Translations under genes and position numbers: made by a program
In this document: positions 51,627 through 59,602 of the stretch, piece by piece
Position numbering within the stretch: position 1 is the first letter of the stretch
How the letters are laid out: each line of letters starts with the position of its first letter
NCBI GenBank assembly: GCA_024692105.1
Contig: JAILMZ010000143.1
Coordinates: 1-59,602 of the forward strand
Length of the DNA stretch: 59,602 nt
Direction of reading: 5' to 3'
Source: Saccharofermentans sp.
Lineage (GTDB): Bacteria > Bacillota_A > Clostridia > Saccharofermentanales > Saccharofermentanaceae
Notes under the pieces: model-generated
Told to the model about the DNA's origin: nothing
What the model saw: only the letters and a program-made list of their open reading frames with translations
Databases searched by the model: none

Positions 51627-53528
51627 AACAGAGGGGAACAGTACATCGAACCCGATAACAGCTACTATAAGCCTTCACGCGATCCCAATGAAGGAACGCT
51701 GAAGCTGGTAGTCGTAATGACGGCGCTGTTTGTGATTCTCACCGGCATCCTGGCGGTCGTTTATTTCAACAAGAACAGCATACAGGAGACGATAGTCACA
51801 GGAGAACCCGCAGGTGAGTCGGGCTTTATCTCCGTTGCGACACCTACGCCGTCGCCGATACCCCCGATGACTGACTATCAGAACCCGATCCTGTATCCGG
51901 AGAGTGCTGTGATCAACACCTATACCGAAGATCCGGTAGCCCCCGAATGCAACCCTGCAGCAAGAGGCATCGCACAGCAGGTCTCAGTTGCCGGTACGCT
52001 CGTGGAAGGGGATTATGTCAGGGATAACCCGATATGGTTTACCGACCCGGTATATTACGGCCAGGCAAAGGGCATATTCACATACCGCGGCAATAATTTC
52101 AGGAACTGTGCTTCTTACGGTTATACGGAACTCATTAACGGATCACTTACACAGGTCTGGGAATACGACGGCATAGGAACGATGCTCGCCTCCACGATGA
52201 ATTTCGAGTGGTCAGGTCTCAGGTGGACCGGACAGCCCCTGTGCATCAAGTGGTCTGACAACATGAGATCCGTCATGAACATGTATGACAACGCGAAGCA
52301 GCAGATGGGACTTGTCGAGGTCATCGTCGCGGCTCTTGACGGCAATATTTATTTCTTCAATCTCCAGACCGGAGATATGACGCGTGATCCGATCTATGTC
52401 GGTTCTTCCATCAAGGGAACACCGGCTCTTGACCCCAGAGGCTATCCTCTGCTCTATGTCGGACAGACCGACAACAACGGTGATAACACGACATTCGGCT
52501 TCTACATCTATTCGCTCATCGACGGATCGCGCCTGTATTCCTACGACGGTTCTGAGGACGGCGCTTACAGGAGCAACTGGAACGCTTTCGATTCGTCGCC
52601 CATCATCGACGGTGCCACGGACACGCTCATCTGGCCTTGCGAGAACGGAATGATCTATACATTCGATCTCAACACGAACTACATACCTGACAGTTCCACT
52701 ATATCGATAGCGCCTGTCTGCACGTCATATAAGTACATATTCAATGACAACACGAGCAACCGCATGGGCGTCGAGAGTTCTATCGCGTGCTACGGCAACT
52801 ACGGTTACTTCATGGACAATACAATGAACCTGTGCTGTCTCGATCTCAATACCCTCGAAATGGTCTGGACCAGAGTCTTGGGAGACGATTCGGATGTTAC
52901 ACCCGTGATCGATGAGGAAGACGGAATACCTTATGTCTATATCGGCACGGAGGTCGATAACCAGGGAGGTACCGGTCAGTATTCCGGCGCTGCTTATGTC
53001 TACAAGATCAATGGTCTTACGGGCGAGATAGTATGGCAGACATCCGAGCCCTGCTATACCTACAACGGTGAGACTTCCGAGACCGACCAGAGCGGCGGAT
53101 GCTTCGGCAATCCGATAATCGGCAAATACAACATCTCCAATCTTGTCATCTTCTCATTTAGTATGACAAACGGCCTTGCAAGCGGAAATAAACTTGTGGC
53201 ATATGACAAGGACTTGGGTACCGTTGTTTGGGAATATAATATGAACTGTTACACCTATAGTTCTCCCGTGGATTTCTACGACGAGAAGGGTAATGCATAC
53301 ATAGTGATCTGCGACAGCCTTGGTCAGATCCATCTGATCGATGCCACAGCCAATTCTACCTTGACCAACGAGGAGAGGAGAATCACGGTGCTTCAGGCGG
53401 TAAAGCATGCCGGTACCTCTGAAGAGTCTACAACGGGCATCTGCTTCGAAGCTTCGCCGATCATCTATGAGGGCATGATGATAGTCGGATCGACATCCGG
53501 CAGCGTATTTGGAATTGCAATAAGCTGA
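51624..53528 (+). CDS. Membrane-anchored PQQ-like beta-propeller protein
   Basis: 634 residues. A cytoplasmic N-terminus with Tyr-rich segment, one transmembrane helix (about 26-47, LKLVVVMTALFVILTGILAVVYF), a Pro/Thr linker (TPTPSPIPP), then an extracytoplasmic domain with PQQ-type repeat strands: GNIYFFNLQTGDMT, TPALDPRGYPLLYVGQ, MIYTFDLNT, LNTLEMVWTRVLG, YKINGLTGEIVWQT, KDLGTVVWEYNM, GNAYIVICDSLGQIHLID. Such propellers bind ligands or scaffold envelope complexes; no enzymatic residues are recognisable. I use ATG 51624 because a GTG at 51591 lies eight bases from the predicted RNA start. Confidence 0.78.
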   Translation: MNRGEQYIEPDNSYYKPSRDPNEGTLKLVVVMTALFVILTGILAVVYFNKNSIQETIVTGEPAGESGFISVATPTPSPIPPMTDYQNPILYPESAVINTYTEDPVAPECNPAARGIAQQVSVAGTLVEGDYVRDNPIWFTDPVYYGQAKGIFTYRGNNFRNCASYGYTELINGSLTQVWEYDGIGTMLASTMNFEWSGLRWTGQPLCIKWSDNMRSVMNMYDNAKQQMGLVEVIVAALDGNIYFFNLQTGDMTRDPIYVGSSIKGTPALDPRGYPLLYVGQTDNNGDNTTFGFYIYSLIDGSRLYSYDGSEDGAYRSNWNAFDSSPIIDGATDTLIWPCENGMIYTFDLNTNYIPDSSTISIAPVCTSYKYIFNDNTSNRMGVESSIACYGNYGYFMDNTMNLCCLDLNTLEMVWTRVLGDDSDVTPVIDEEDGIPYVYIGTEVDNQGGTGQYSGAAYVYKINGLTGEIVWQTSEPCYTYNGETSETDQSGGCFGNPIIGKYNISNLVIFSFSMTNGLASGNKLVAYDKDLGTVVWEYNMNCYTYSSPVDFYDEKGNAYIVICDSLGQIHLIDATANSTLTNEERRITVLQAVKHAGTSEESTTGICFEASPIIYEGMMIVGSTSGSVFGIAIS

Positions 53529-53540
53529 CGAGGAGCGTTA

Positions 53541-53951
53541 ATGGATCTTAGCGGGAAGTACAATTCAATAGCCGTTATTGAGGTCAAGATAATGACGCTT
53601 GCGGGTGAAGGGTATTCGGTCAAGTTTAACCTTCACCATAAGATAATGTCATGGCGCGACTATTACATGTGGAACAACAATTTTACCCGCGCCATAAGCG
53701 ATGATTCCTGCAATACCATTAAGAGCAGCCTCCCCAAGATAGGTGTTATCGAGTGGATAATGGCTTATAACGACAAGTTTACTGACGGCATCGAGAACAA
53801 GTTCACGGTTTCCGGCGAGTGGAAGATAACCATAGAATTCGAAGACGGCACAAAGCTTACGGGCGGTGCCGAAGAGAATTTCCCCAAGGATTGGAACAGC
53901 CTCAGGTCTCTCATAGAGAAGATTACCGGCTGCAGTTTCGTTTTACACTGA
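53541..53951 (+). CDS. Hypothetical protein, 136 residues
   Basis: A soluble, mixed alpha/beta protein with no signal peptide. Strand patterns IAVIEVKIMTLAGEGYSVKFNL and FTVSGEWKITIEFEDGTKLTGG and two helices (ISDDSCNTIKSSLPKIGVIEWIM, SLRSLIEKITGC). I recognise no family. ATG 53541 has GAGGAG upstream and the gene lies 12 bases after the propeller gene, so it is co-transcribed with it. Confidence 0.7.
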   Translation: MDLSGKYNSIAVIEVKIMTLAGEGYSVKFNLHHKIMSWRDYYMWNNNFTRAISDDSCNTIKSSLPKIGVIEWIMAYNDKFTDGIENKFTVSGEWKITIEFEDGTKLTGGAEENFPKDWNSLRSLIEKITGCSFVLH

Positions 53952-53969
53952 AATAATAATGCCTTTTGT

Positions 53970-53977
53970 GGTACAAT
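53970..53977 (+). promoter_or_regulatory. Possible promoter of the membrane protein gene
   Basis: TGG TACAAT forms an extended -10; the -35 position (TGAAAT at 17 bases) is weak. Confidence 0.4.
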
Positions 53978-54017
53978 AAGCCGTACTATATTTATTTTTA
54001 TATAGGAGACACGGGTT

Positions 54018-54626
54018 TTGGACTACATCGAAGGACTATTCCTCGGAAAGCTCTGGAGCGATACGGATTTTGAGAACAGGAAGCATATCGGGCTTTTTGT
54101 TCTGTACGGTCTGCTCTGCGATGTCATCATCCTTTATGCATATCTTCTCGGAAAGAGCTTTCCGGGCGTGCTGTATTTCGGAGCTGTCCAGTTCGTATTG
54201 TTCATCCTTCTTTTTGTAGCCAATCCCTTTATCTGTTTCAGATACTATCGAATGCCCTTGTGGGGCAAAGTACTTATATTATTGGAAAAACTTTTCCATT
54301 CATATCTGGTCCTTGACTATACGGTCAGCCTGTTATTGCCGAAGCTCACGGTTCAGTCATCGGAACTGTCCACGTTCCTGATCGACTACCTCAATCAGAC
54401 GCTTGAGACTTATACCGAGAAATTTGCCGGAAGCTCAGGTTCTTTCTCGACCGTAATAGGCGTCCTGGCGGGCGGAGTTCATGTAGTTCTCGTTGCCTGT
54501 CTTGGAATGATAATAGCTGTAGCGGTACCCGGACTCATCTATCTTGCATACCGCTTGATCCAGTTTTGCTGGGACTGGCTTATGAATGTACTCATCATAA
54601 AGAGATTTATTCCGGAAAGAAGATAA
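54018..54626 (+). CDS. Polytopic membrane protein of unknown function
   Basis: 202 residues with hydrophobic helices at about 24-45, 48-70, 82-108 and 145-185. No family is recognised. The TTG start at 54018 has AGGAGA ten bases upstream; no ATG or GTG with a ribosome site is available nearby. It sits between the propeller/136-residue pair and the kinase gene. Confidence 0.65.
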   Translation: MDYIEGLFLGKLWSDTDFENRKHIGLFVLYGLLCDVIILYAYLLGKSFPGVLYFGAVQFVLFILLFVANPFICFRYYRMPLWGKVLILLEKLFHSYLVLDYTVSLLLPKLTVQSSELSTFLIDYLNQTLETYTEKFAGSSGSFSTVIGVLAGGVHVVLVACLGMIIAVAVPGLIYLAYRLIQFCWDWLMNVLIIKRFIPERR

Positions 54627-54651
54627 TTTCCGGTTATTCGGGAGGATTAAC

Positions 54652-55662
54652 ATGGCGGAGCTTAGAGACAGACTCGACATAACGGTTGAAGAACTCGAAG
54701 AGAGTCTCGGACAGACAAAGCTTCCAAGATTCATCAATGAATCTGAAAGACTGTTTTTGGACAGGATCGATGCAATCTGTGACGAGATATGCTCAGATCC
54801 CGGCAAAAGAGCCATCTTTGTCTCCGGCCCCACATCTTCCGGAAAGACAACATTTACACTGAGGCTTTCCGAGGCGCTTACAGCGCACGGAAGGAAAGGT
54901 TACCACCTCTCGCTTGATGACTATTACAGCTTGAAGGAGCTTACCTTCGACAGGGACGGCAGACCGGATTTCGAGACGATAGACACGCTCGATACGGACC
55001 GCATCGTAAAAGACATCAATGCCATTCTTGCAGGCGAGCGCGTCGTCCCGCCTTTCTTCGATTTCACCGTGAGGCAGCAGAGGGAAGGAGACCCGGCCAA
55101 CGCCATCGAGATGGACAGCAACGGAGTTCTTGTAGTGGAAGGACTTCACGGTCTGTCCGAGCACATCTCGGGCCACATCCCGGATGAAGCATGCGCGAAA
55201 GTGTTCATCATGCCCTACGGCAATGTCTACTGCGACTCCAAGCTTATGGACAGCACCGAGATAAGGCTCCTTCGAAGGATAGTAAGAGACTACCGCCACA
55301 GGAGCGCGCACGCTCTCGCGACGATCGATTACTGGCCGATGATCACTAAATCAGAAGAGAAGTATTATACCGACTATCTGACACGTGCCGATTATCACAT
55401 CAACTCTTTCCTTGCTTACGAGAGTCTCATCATCGCACCCATGGCGCTTCATGATATCGACGAAGCGATGGATCAGGCGATGAAAGGTACGATCGAACCT
55501 TCGGTCTTCATGGAGAAGTCCGAGACGGGCAAGCCTTTCGCAGATCTGTCTGCGGCACTTGCCAAGGCAGCAAAGCTTCAGTCACATCTTCACAAGATAC
55601 CTGTTGTCGTTCCGGATCAGGTTCCTGCCGAATCAATACTTAATGAATTCATAGGAGCATGA
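54652..55662 (+). CDS. Uridine kinase-like P-loop nucleoside kinase
   Basis: 336 residues. The P-loop [19 protein letters not shown] (Walker A at about 58-66), LSLDDYY with the base/substrate Asp, [21 protein letters not shown] (Walker B-like) and [14 protein letters not shown] match the uridine kinase/phosphoribulokinase family. Residues 1-45 are an extra N-terminal helical stretch, and the C-terminus extends beyond the usual 210-residue enzyme. Substrate (uridine/cytidine or another) is inferred. ATG 54652 has GGGAGG upstream; metA begins two bases after the stop. Confidence 0.85.
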   Translation: MAELRDRLDITVEELEESLGQTKLPRFINESERLFLDRIDAICDEICSDPGKRAIFVSGPTSSGKTTFTLRLSEALTAHGRKGYHLSLDDYYSLKELTFDRDGRPDFETIDTLDTDRIVKDINAILAGERVVPPFFDFTVRQQREGDPANAIEMDSNGVLVVEGLHGLSEHISGHIPDEACAKVFIMPYGNVYCDSKLMDSTEIRLLRRIVRDYRHRSAHALATIDYWPMITKSEEKYYTDYLTRADYHINSFLAYESLIIAPMALHDIDEAMDQAMKGTIEPSVFMEKSETGKPFADLSAALAKAAKLQSHLHKIPVVVPDQVPAESILNEFIGA

Positions 55663-55663
55663 C

Positions 55664-56635
55664 ATGCCGATCAGAATAGCAGACAATCTTCCTGCAAGAC
55701 ATGTCTTAGAGCAGGAAAGAATATTCGTTATGGAGGAGAACAGGGCTCTGTCTCAGGACATCCGTCCGCTGAAGCTCGTTATCCTCAATCTGATGCCGAA
55801 CAAGATCATTACCGAGACTCAGATCCTGAGGGCTCTGTCAAATTCACCCATCCAGGTGGACATCGAACTTATCTGCACGGCATCGCACACATCAACGCAC
55901 ACAAGTCAGGAACACCTGACGAAATTCTACAGGACCTTCGAAGACATCAAGGAAGAGTTCTTTGACGGAATGATCATCACCGGCGCACCTGTAGAGAAGC
56001 TTCCTTTCGAGGAGGTCGACTACTGGCCGGAACTGTCCAAGATCATGGAGTGGAGCAAGACCCACGTCTATTCGACTCTCCACATCTGTTGGGCTGCTTT
56101 TGCCGGACTTTACTATCACTACGGCATACCCAAGTATGTCCTGGACAAGAAGGTGTTCGGCGTGTTCGAACACTCGATGACATACGTAAGACCCGTAAAG
56201 CTCTTTAGAGGCTTTGACGATCTTTTCTATGTGCCTCATTCGAGATACACGGAAGTAAGAAGGGAAGACATTGAGAAGAGATCTGATTTAAGGATCCTGT
56301 CCGAGTCTGAAGAGTGCGGCATCTATGCGGTGTCCGATCTTCACGGAAGACAGATCTTCATCACGGGCCACTCCGAATACGACAAGGAGACTCTCGATCT
56401 CGAATACAAGAGAGACAGGGGCGCAGGCCTTGATACGGCGCTGCCGGTCAACTACTACAAGGACGACGATCCTTCCAAGGAGCCGATCCTCAAGTGGAGA
56501 TCTTCTGCCACGCTCATGTACACCAACTGGCTTAACTATTACGTATATCAGGAGACACCGTTCGATATCTCCGATATCAAGTCGATAAACAACGATACCT
56601 TGATACCGAACAGAGACGAGGAGAAACATGTCTGA
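55664..56635 (+). CDS. metA: Homoserine O-acyltransferase, predicted acetyl-CoA type
   Basis: The first committed step of methionine synthesis. 323 residues: [20 protein letters not shown], the catalytic Cys142 in [10 protein letters not shown] and His in ITGHSEYD. Position 111 is Glu ([16 protein letters not shown]), which in this family selects acetyl-CoA; E. coli has Gly and uses succinyl-CoA. ATG 55664 has GGAGC upstream. It overlaps nnrD by eight bases, and no other Met genes are in the window. Confidence 0.94.
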   Translation: MPIRIADNLPARHVLEQERIFVMEENRALSQDIRPLKLVILNLMPNKIITETQILRALSNSPIQVDIELICTASHTSTHTSQEHLTKFYRTFEDIKEEFFDGMIITGAPVEKLPFEEVDYWPELSKIMEWSKTHVYSTLHICWAAFAGLYYHYGIPKYVLDKKVFGVFEHSMTYVRPVKLFRGFDDLFYVPHSRYTEVRREDIEKRSDLRILSESEECGIYAVSDLHGRQIFITGHSEYDKETLDLEYKRDRGAGLDTALPVNYYKDDDPSKEPILKWRSSATLMYTNWLNYYVYQETPFDISDIKSINNDTLIPNRDEEKHV

Positions 56636-57509
56636 GACTAAGATTCCGGACAGATTCGAATTCTTATCCGGAAGGGACGACAACGGTCATAAGAACACTT
56701 TCGGAACTGCGACCATAATCGCGGGCTCCGAGTATATGACCGGCGCGGCAGTCCTGGCTGCTGACAGTGCGCTCAGATCAGGCTGTGGCCTGGTCCGCGT
56801 TTTCTCGGATGAGAAGACCCTGGATGCAGTAAGATACAACCTTCCCTGTGCGCTCCTTATGCCGAGGGACGGCAGCGAAACCGAGACCGTCAGACAGATG
56901 TTCGCTGTCGCGGAGACAAAAGGCGCGGTGCTCATAGGCCCCGGCATGCCTCCGGATGATCCGTACCTGAAGATAATCCTTGCATTTGCTCTTGAGAACA
57001 TTGATAACCTTGTTCTCGATGCGGGTGCGCTCACGCTGATGGCAAAGGACAAGACCTATTACTACGGTCTTCTCAAGGCAAGAAAGAATCCTGCCATCCT
57101 TACTCCGCATGTCGGGGAATTCGCTAGGCTTTCGGGCCTCGATATGGGCAGCCTCGGCGAAGAAGAGACGGCCAAAGCGGTCTCGGAATTTGCGATTAGC
57201 AATAAATGTATCGTGATTTTCAAAAACAGCAATCCGCGTGTAGCAACATTTGAAGGAAGTAATTATTATAGCGGTGGCGATTTTGCGAACAGCGGCCTTG
57301 CAAAAGGCGGAGCGGGAGATGTCCTTGCCGGACTGGTAACAGGGCTTCTCGCACAGTTCGCGGACAAACCTGCCGAGGTATCGGCAGCGGCCGTCAGGAT
57401 CCATTCCCTGGCCGGAAAACTTGCTGCCGACGAATACGGGGAATATCCGATGATTCCATCAGATATTGCGGATTTCTTCCCGGAAGCATTCAGGCAGGTA
57501 ATGAGTTAG
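56628..57509 (+). CDS. nnrD: ADP-dependent (S)-NAD(P)H-hydrate dehydratase
   Basis: Repairs damaged NADH/NADPH hydrates. 293 residues of YjeF C-terminal (ribokinase-like) fold: [54 protein letters not shown], and the anion hole [17 protein letters not shown]. The usual GMATGGTGD is GLAKGGAGD here, keeping the Gly and Asp. The N-terminal epimerase domain (NnrE) is absent. ATG 56628 has GAGGAG upstream, inside the metA end. Confidence 0.92.
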   Translation: MSETKIPDRFEFLSGRDDNGHKNTFGTATIIAGSEYMTGAAVLAADSALRSGCGLVRVFSDEKTLDAVRYNLPCALLMPRDGSETETVRQMFAVAETKGAVLIGPGMPPDDPYLKIILAFALENIDNLVLDAGALTLMAKDKTYYYGLLKARKNPAILTPHVGEFARLSGLDMGSLGEEETAKAVSEFAISNKCIVIFKNSNPRVATFEGSNYYSGGDFANSGLAKGGAGDVLAGLVTGLLAQFADKPAEVSAAAVRIHSLAGKLAADEYGEYPMIPSDIADFFPEAFRQVMS

Positions 57510-57510
57510 T

Positions 57511-58683
57511 ATGGATCATATGGAAGAGAATTGGTGTTCTGACTATTATGACCGCTCCTGTGTGGAGATCGATCTTTCCGCTCTCGAGCATAATTTCGCT
57601 GAGATCAGGAAAGTGACCTCGCCTTCTGCGGGGATCATGGCGGTCGTTAAGGCTGACGCGTATGGTCATGGTGCCTATGAGGTTGCCAAGACTCTTCTGG
57701 ACAGCGGCGCGGCAGGACTCTGTCTCGCGACGATGGACGAAGCAGTCGACCTGAGAAGGCGTGGTATCACGGCTCCGATGCTGACTCTGGGCTATACGGA
57801 CAAGAGCCGTTACGCCGATGCCGTACGCTATGAGATAGACCAGGCCGTTTATTCCTACGATATGGTCAAGGCATTATCAGACGAAGCCGTGGCGCAGGAC
57901 AAGACGATCAGGTGCCACTTCAAGCTCGATACCGGAATGGGACGTATCGGATTCAAATCAGACGGTTCCGATACCGATGAGATCGTCAGATGCTGCTCGC
58001 TTCCGGGCATAGTGCCCTACGGAGTGTTCTCGCATTTCGCGGTGGCGGACACCGATGACGATGTCTATACGAGGCAGCAGTACGAAGACTTTATGAACGA
58101 GATAGAGTCTTTGGAGAAAAAGGGCGTGCATTTTACAAAGAGGCACATCTGCAACAGCGCAGGGATCATGAGATTCCCCGAGATGCATTTGGACCTCGTA
58201 AGAGCAGGCATCATCCTTTACGGTCTGATGCCGCCGGGATGCCCCGAGCCTCCGGTCAAGCTCGACCTTAAGCCCGTTATGACCTGGTATGCCAAGGTCA
58301 TACACGTCAAGAGGATCAGCGAAGGTGATTCCGTTAGTTACGGAAGGCGCTTCAGGGCTGAGCGCGAGACAGAGGTCGCGACGGTGGGCATCGGTTATGC
58401 CGACGGACTGTCGAGGAGGCTGTCGAACGGTTTCGAGCTGGTTGTAGACGGCGTCAGGTGCCCTATAATAGGTAATGTCTGCATGGACATGTGCATGGTC
58501 GATACGACGGCGCTTGCCACAAGGCCCAAGGTGGGCGACAAGGTCATGGTCTTCGGCAAGGACAGGCTCGCGGATGAGCTTGCGGACTGCATAGGGACCA
58601 TTAACTACGAGATTACGTGCGTAGTCGGAAAACGTGTAAGAAGAATATACGTCAAAGACGGCGCACCTATTCAAATAACCTGA
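57511..58683 (+). CDS. alr: Alanine racemase
   Basis: PLP enzyme making D-alanine for peptidoglycan. 390 residues: PLP Lys in MAVVKADAYGHGA (near residue 50), LDTGMGRIGF, the catalytic Tyr in VSYGRRF and the TVGIGYADGLSRRLSNG loop. CPIIGNVCMDMCMVD is the conserved C-terminal motif. The first ATG at 57511 follows nnrD by one base; a second ATG three codons on is possible. The nnrD-alr pairing is common in bacteria. Confidence 0.95.
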   Translation: MDHMEENWCSDYYDRSCVEIDLSALEHNFAEIRKVTSPSAGIMAVVKADAYGHGAYEVAKTLLDSGAAGLCLATMDEAVDLRRRGITAPMLTLGYTDKSRYADAVRYEIDQAVYSYDMVKALSDEAVAQDKTIRCHFKLDTGMGRIGFKSDGSDTDEIVRCCSLPGIVPYGVFSHFAVADTDDDVYTRQQYEDFMNEIESLEKKGVHFTKRHICNSAGIMRFPEMHLDLVRAGIILYGLMPPGCPEPPVKLDLKPVMTWYAKVIHVKRISEGDSVSYGRRFRAERETEVATVGIGYADGLSRRLSNGFELVVDGVRCPIIGNVCMDMCMVDTTALATRPKVGDKVMVFGKDRLADELADCIGTINYEITCVVGKRVRRIYVKDGAPIQIT

Positions 58684-58702
58684 AAGGAAGGAATTAAGAA
58701 AC

Positions 58703-59554
58703 GTGACACAGGAAGAGGAAAAAAAGCTGAAGCTTTTTGCGGCTAACGTCCGCAGGTGGGTAATTGAAGCAGTATATCGCGCAAAGAGCGGACATCCGGG
58801 CGGATCTCTCTCATGCACAGATATCCTCACTTATCTTTACAACAATGCTCTGGAGGTATCTCCCGAGAACATTGACGATCCTAAGCGCAACAGATTCGTT
58901 CTGTCCAAGGGACACTGCGCACCTGCACTTTACTCTGTGCTGGGTCTCAAAGGTTTCTTTGACATAAACGAGATGTCTACGCTCAGAGCGCTCGGCTCCA
59001 AGCTCCAGGGACACCCCTGCATGAACGAGCTCAAGGGCGTCGAGATGAGCACAGGTTCACTCGGACAGGGTATCGCTGCAGCTGTCGGAATGGCTATCAA
59101 CGGTAAGCATCTGGACAAGACAGACTACAAGGTCTACACGGTACTCGGTGACGGCGAAATGCAGGAAGGCGAGGTCTGGGAAGCACTCATGGCAGGTGCT
59201 CACTACAAGCTCGACAACTTCTGCGCTATCCTCGACAAGAACGGACTTCAGATCGACGGTAAGGTCGCAGAGGTCATGGACATCGGTGATATCGAAGCCA
59301 AGGCTAAGGCATTCGGCTATGAGACACGCGTTATCGACGGACACGATTTCCAGCAGATCGAAGCAGCCGTAAACGACTTCAAGGCAAACGCAGGTTCCGG
59401 CAAGCCGTTCTTCATCGTTGCTAAGACACACAAGGGTATGGGCGTATCCTTCATGCAGGACAACCCGGGCTGGCACGGCAAGAACCCTAACGACGAAGAA
59501 TATGCAAATGCGGTTACCGAACTGGATGCCGCTATCAAGGCTCTGGAGGTGTAA
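58703..59554 (+). CDS. Transketolase, N-terminal (TPP-binding) subunit
   Basis: The pyrophosphate-binding half of a two-subunit transketolase, common in Clostridia and archaea. 283 residues: AKSGHPGGSLSCTDILTYLY, SKGHCAPALYS, STGSLGQGIAAAVGMA, the GDGEMQEGEVWEAL motif for Mg-TPP, and DKNGLQIDG. The GTG start at 58703 has GAAAGGAAGG upstream. The C-terminal subunit gene starts five bases after its stop. With AroF it shares erythrose 4-phosphate metabolism, but the two are not clustered. Confidence 0.94.
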   Translation: MTQEEEKKLKLFAANVRRWVIEAVYRAKSGHPGGSLSCTDILTYLYNNALEVSPENIDDPKRNRFVLSKGHCAPALYSVLGLKGFFDINEMSTLRALGSKLQGHPCMNELKGVEMSTGSLGQGIAAAVGMAINGKHLDKTDYKVYTVLGDGEMQEGEVWEALMAGAHYKLDNFCAILDKNGLQIDGKVAEVMDIGDIEAKAKAFGYETRVIDGHDFQQIEAAVNDFKANAGSGKPFFIVAKTHKGMGVSFMQDNPGWHGKNPNDEEYANAVTELDAAIKALEV

Positions 59555-59559
59555 TTACT

Positions 59560-59602
59560 ATGGCAGATATGGCAACAAGAGAAGCTTACGGCAAGGCGCT
59601 TG
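59560..59602 (+). CDS. Transketolase, C-terminal subunit (cut by window end)
   Basis: Only 14 codons are visible (MADMATREAYGKAL), matching the start of transketolase C-terminal subunits. ATG 59560 has GGAGGT nine bases upstream. It would supply the Pyr and C-terminal domains that complete the enzyme. Confidence 0.85.
   Translation, partial: MADMATREAYGKAL

Overview
The window is a gene-dense chromosomal stretch with no mobile elements, rRNA or tRNA genes. It holds about fifty protein genes, and no gene-free gap exceeds 300 bases. Several features point to a saccharolytic member of the Clostridia (Bacillota): hprK, rapZ and whiA sit together; starts are led by strong GGAGG-type ribosome sites; stops and starts overlap as ATGA; promoters are of the TTGACA/TATAAT type. 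A CarD regulator and a cellobiose/cellodextrin phosphorylase pair closely resembling those of Clostridium (Acetivibrio) thermocellum suggest a plant-fibre-feeding anaerobe from gut, rumen or a digester. The genus cannot be fixed from this sequence.

Layout. 1-2.1 kb: the end of a double-domain polyphosphate kinase 2 and carD. 2.1-9.6 kb: one co-directional operon carrying the whole shikimate pathway and prephenate dehydrogenase (aroF, tyrA, aroB, aroA, aroC, a chorismate mutase-AroE-AroK fusion, and a type II dehydroquinase). It is preceded by a leader that reads as a textbook translational attenuator with a 24-residue peptide rich in Tyr and Phe. 9.8-12.1 kb: a Na/phosphate cotransporter and trmL. 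12.1-15.0 kb (minus strand): a polar amino-acid ABC transporter. 15.2-17.5 kb: a saccharopine-dehydrogenase-like protein and a PAS-GGDEF diguanylate cyclase. 17.5-19.3 kb (minus): a DeoB-DeoC fusion. 19.4-20.5 kb: a DEAD-box helicase. 20.5-23.4 kb (minus): trkH and trkA. 23.4-25.5 kb (minus): two CobW-type GTPases, one with a large His-rich tract and one fused to a YcgQ/DUF1980-like domain. 25.6-27.2 kb: dus and a membrane protein.

27.4-37.5 kb is a galactoside locus. A TetR regulator, a GPH sugar symporter, a GH36 alpha-galactosidase and a GH2 beta-galactosidase read leftward. galK and galT read rightward. A shared control region with repeated TTGGAAAC/GTTTCC half-sites lies between them. 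37.5-48 kb has a hydroxyacid dehydrogenase, an orphan CbiG-like protein, two lipoproteins (one a sugar-type solute-binding protein), cellobiose phosphorylase and cellodextrin phosphorylase. These lead straight into hprK-murB-rapZ-whiA (47.9-51.6 kb). 51.6-54.6 kb holds three poorly characterised envelope or small proteins. 54.6-59.6 kb holds a uridine-kinase-like protein, metA (predicted acetyl-CoA type), nnrD, alr and the two-subunit transketolase, the second subunit cut by the window end.

The strongest regulatory discovery is the aro-operon attenuator at about 2146-2356. Leader peptide, antiterminator and terminator are all readable and their geometry fits ribosome stalling at Tyr codons. 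The most interesting protein observations are the CobW-DUF1980 fusion, the orphan CbiG homologue, the CM-SDH-SK and DeoB-DeoC fusions, and the extracytoplasmic insertion in the galactoside symporter.
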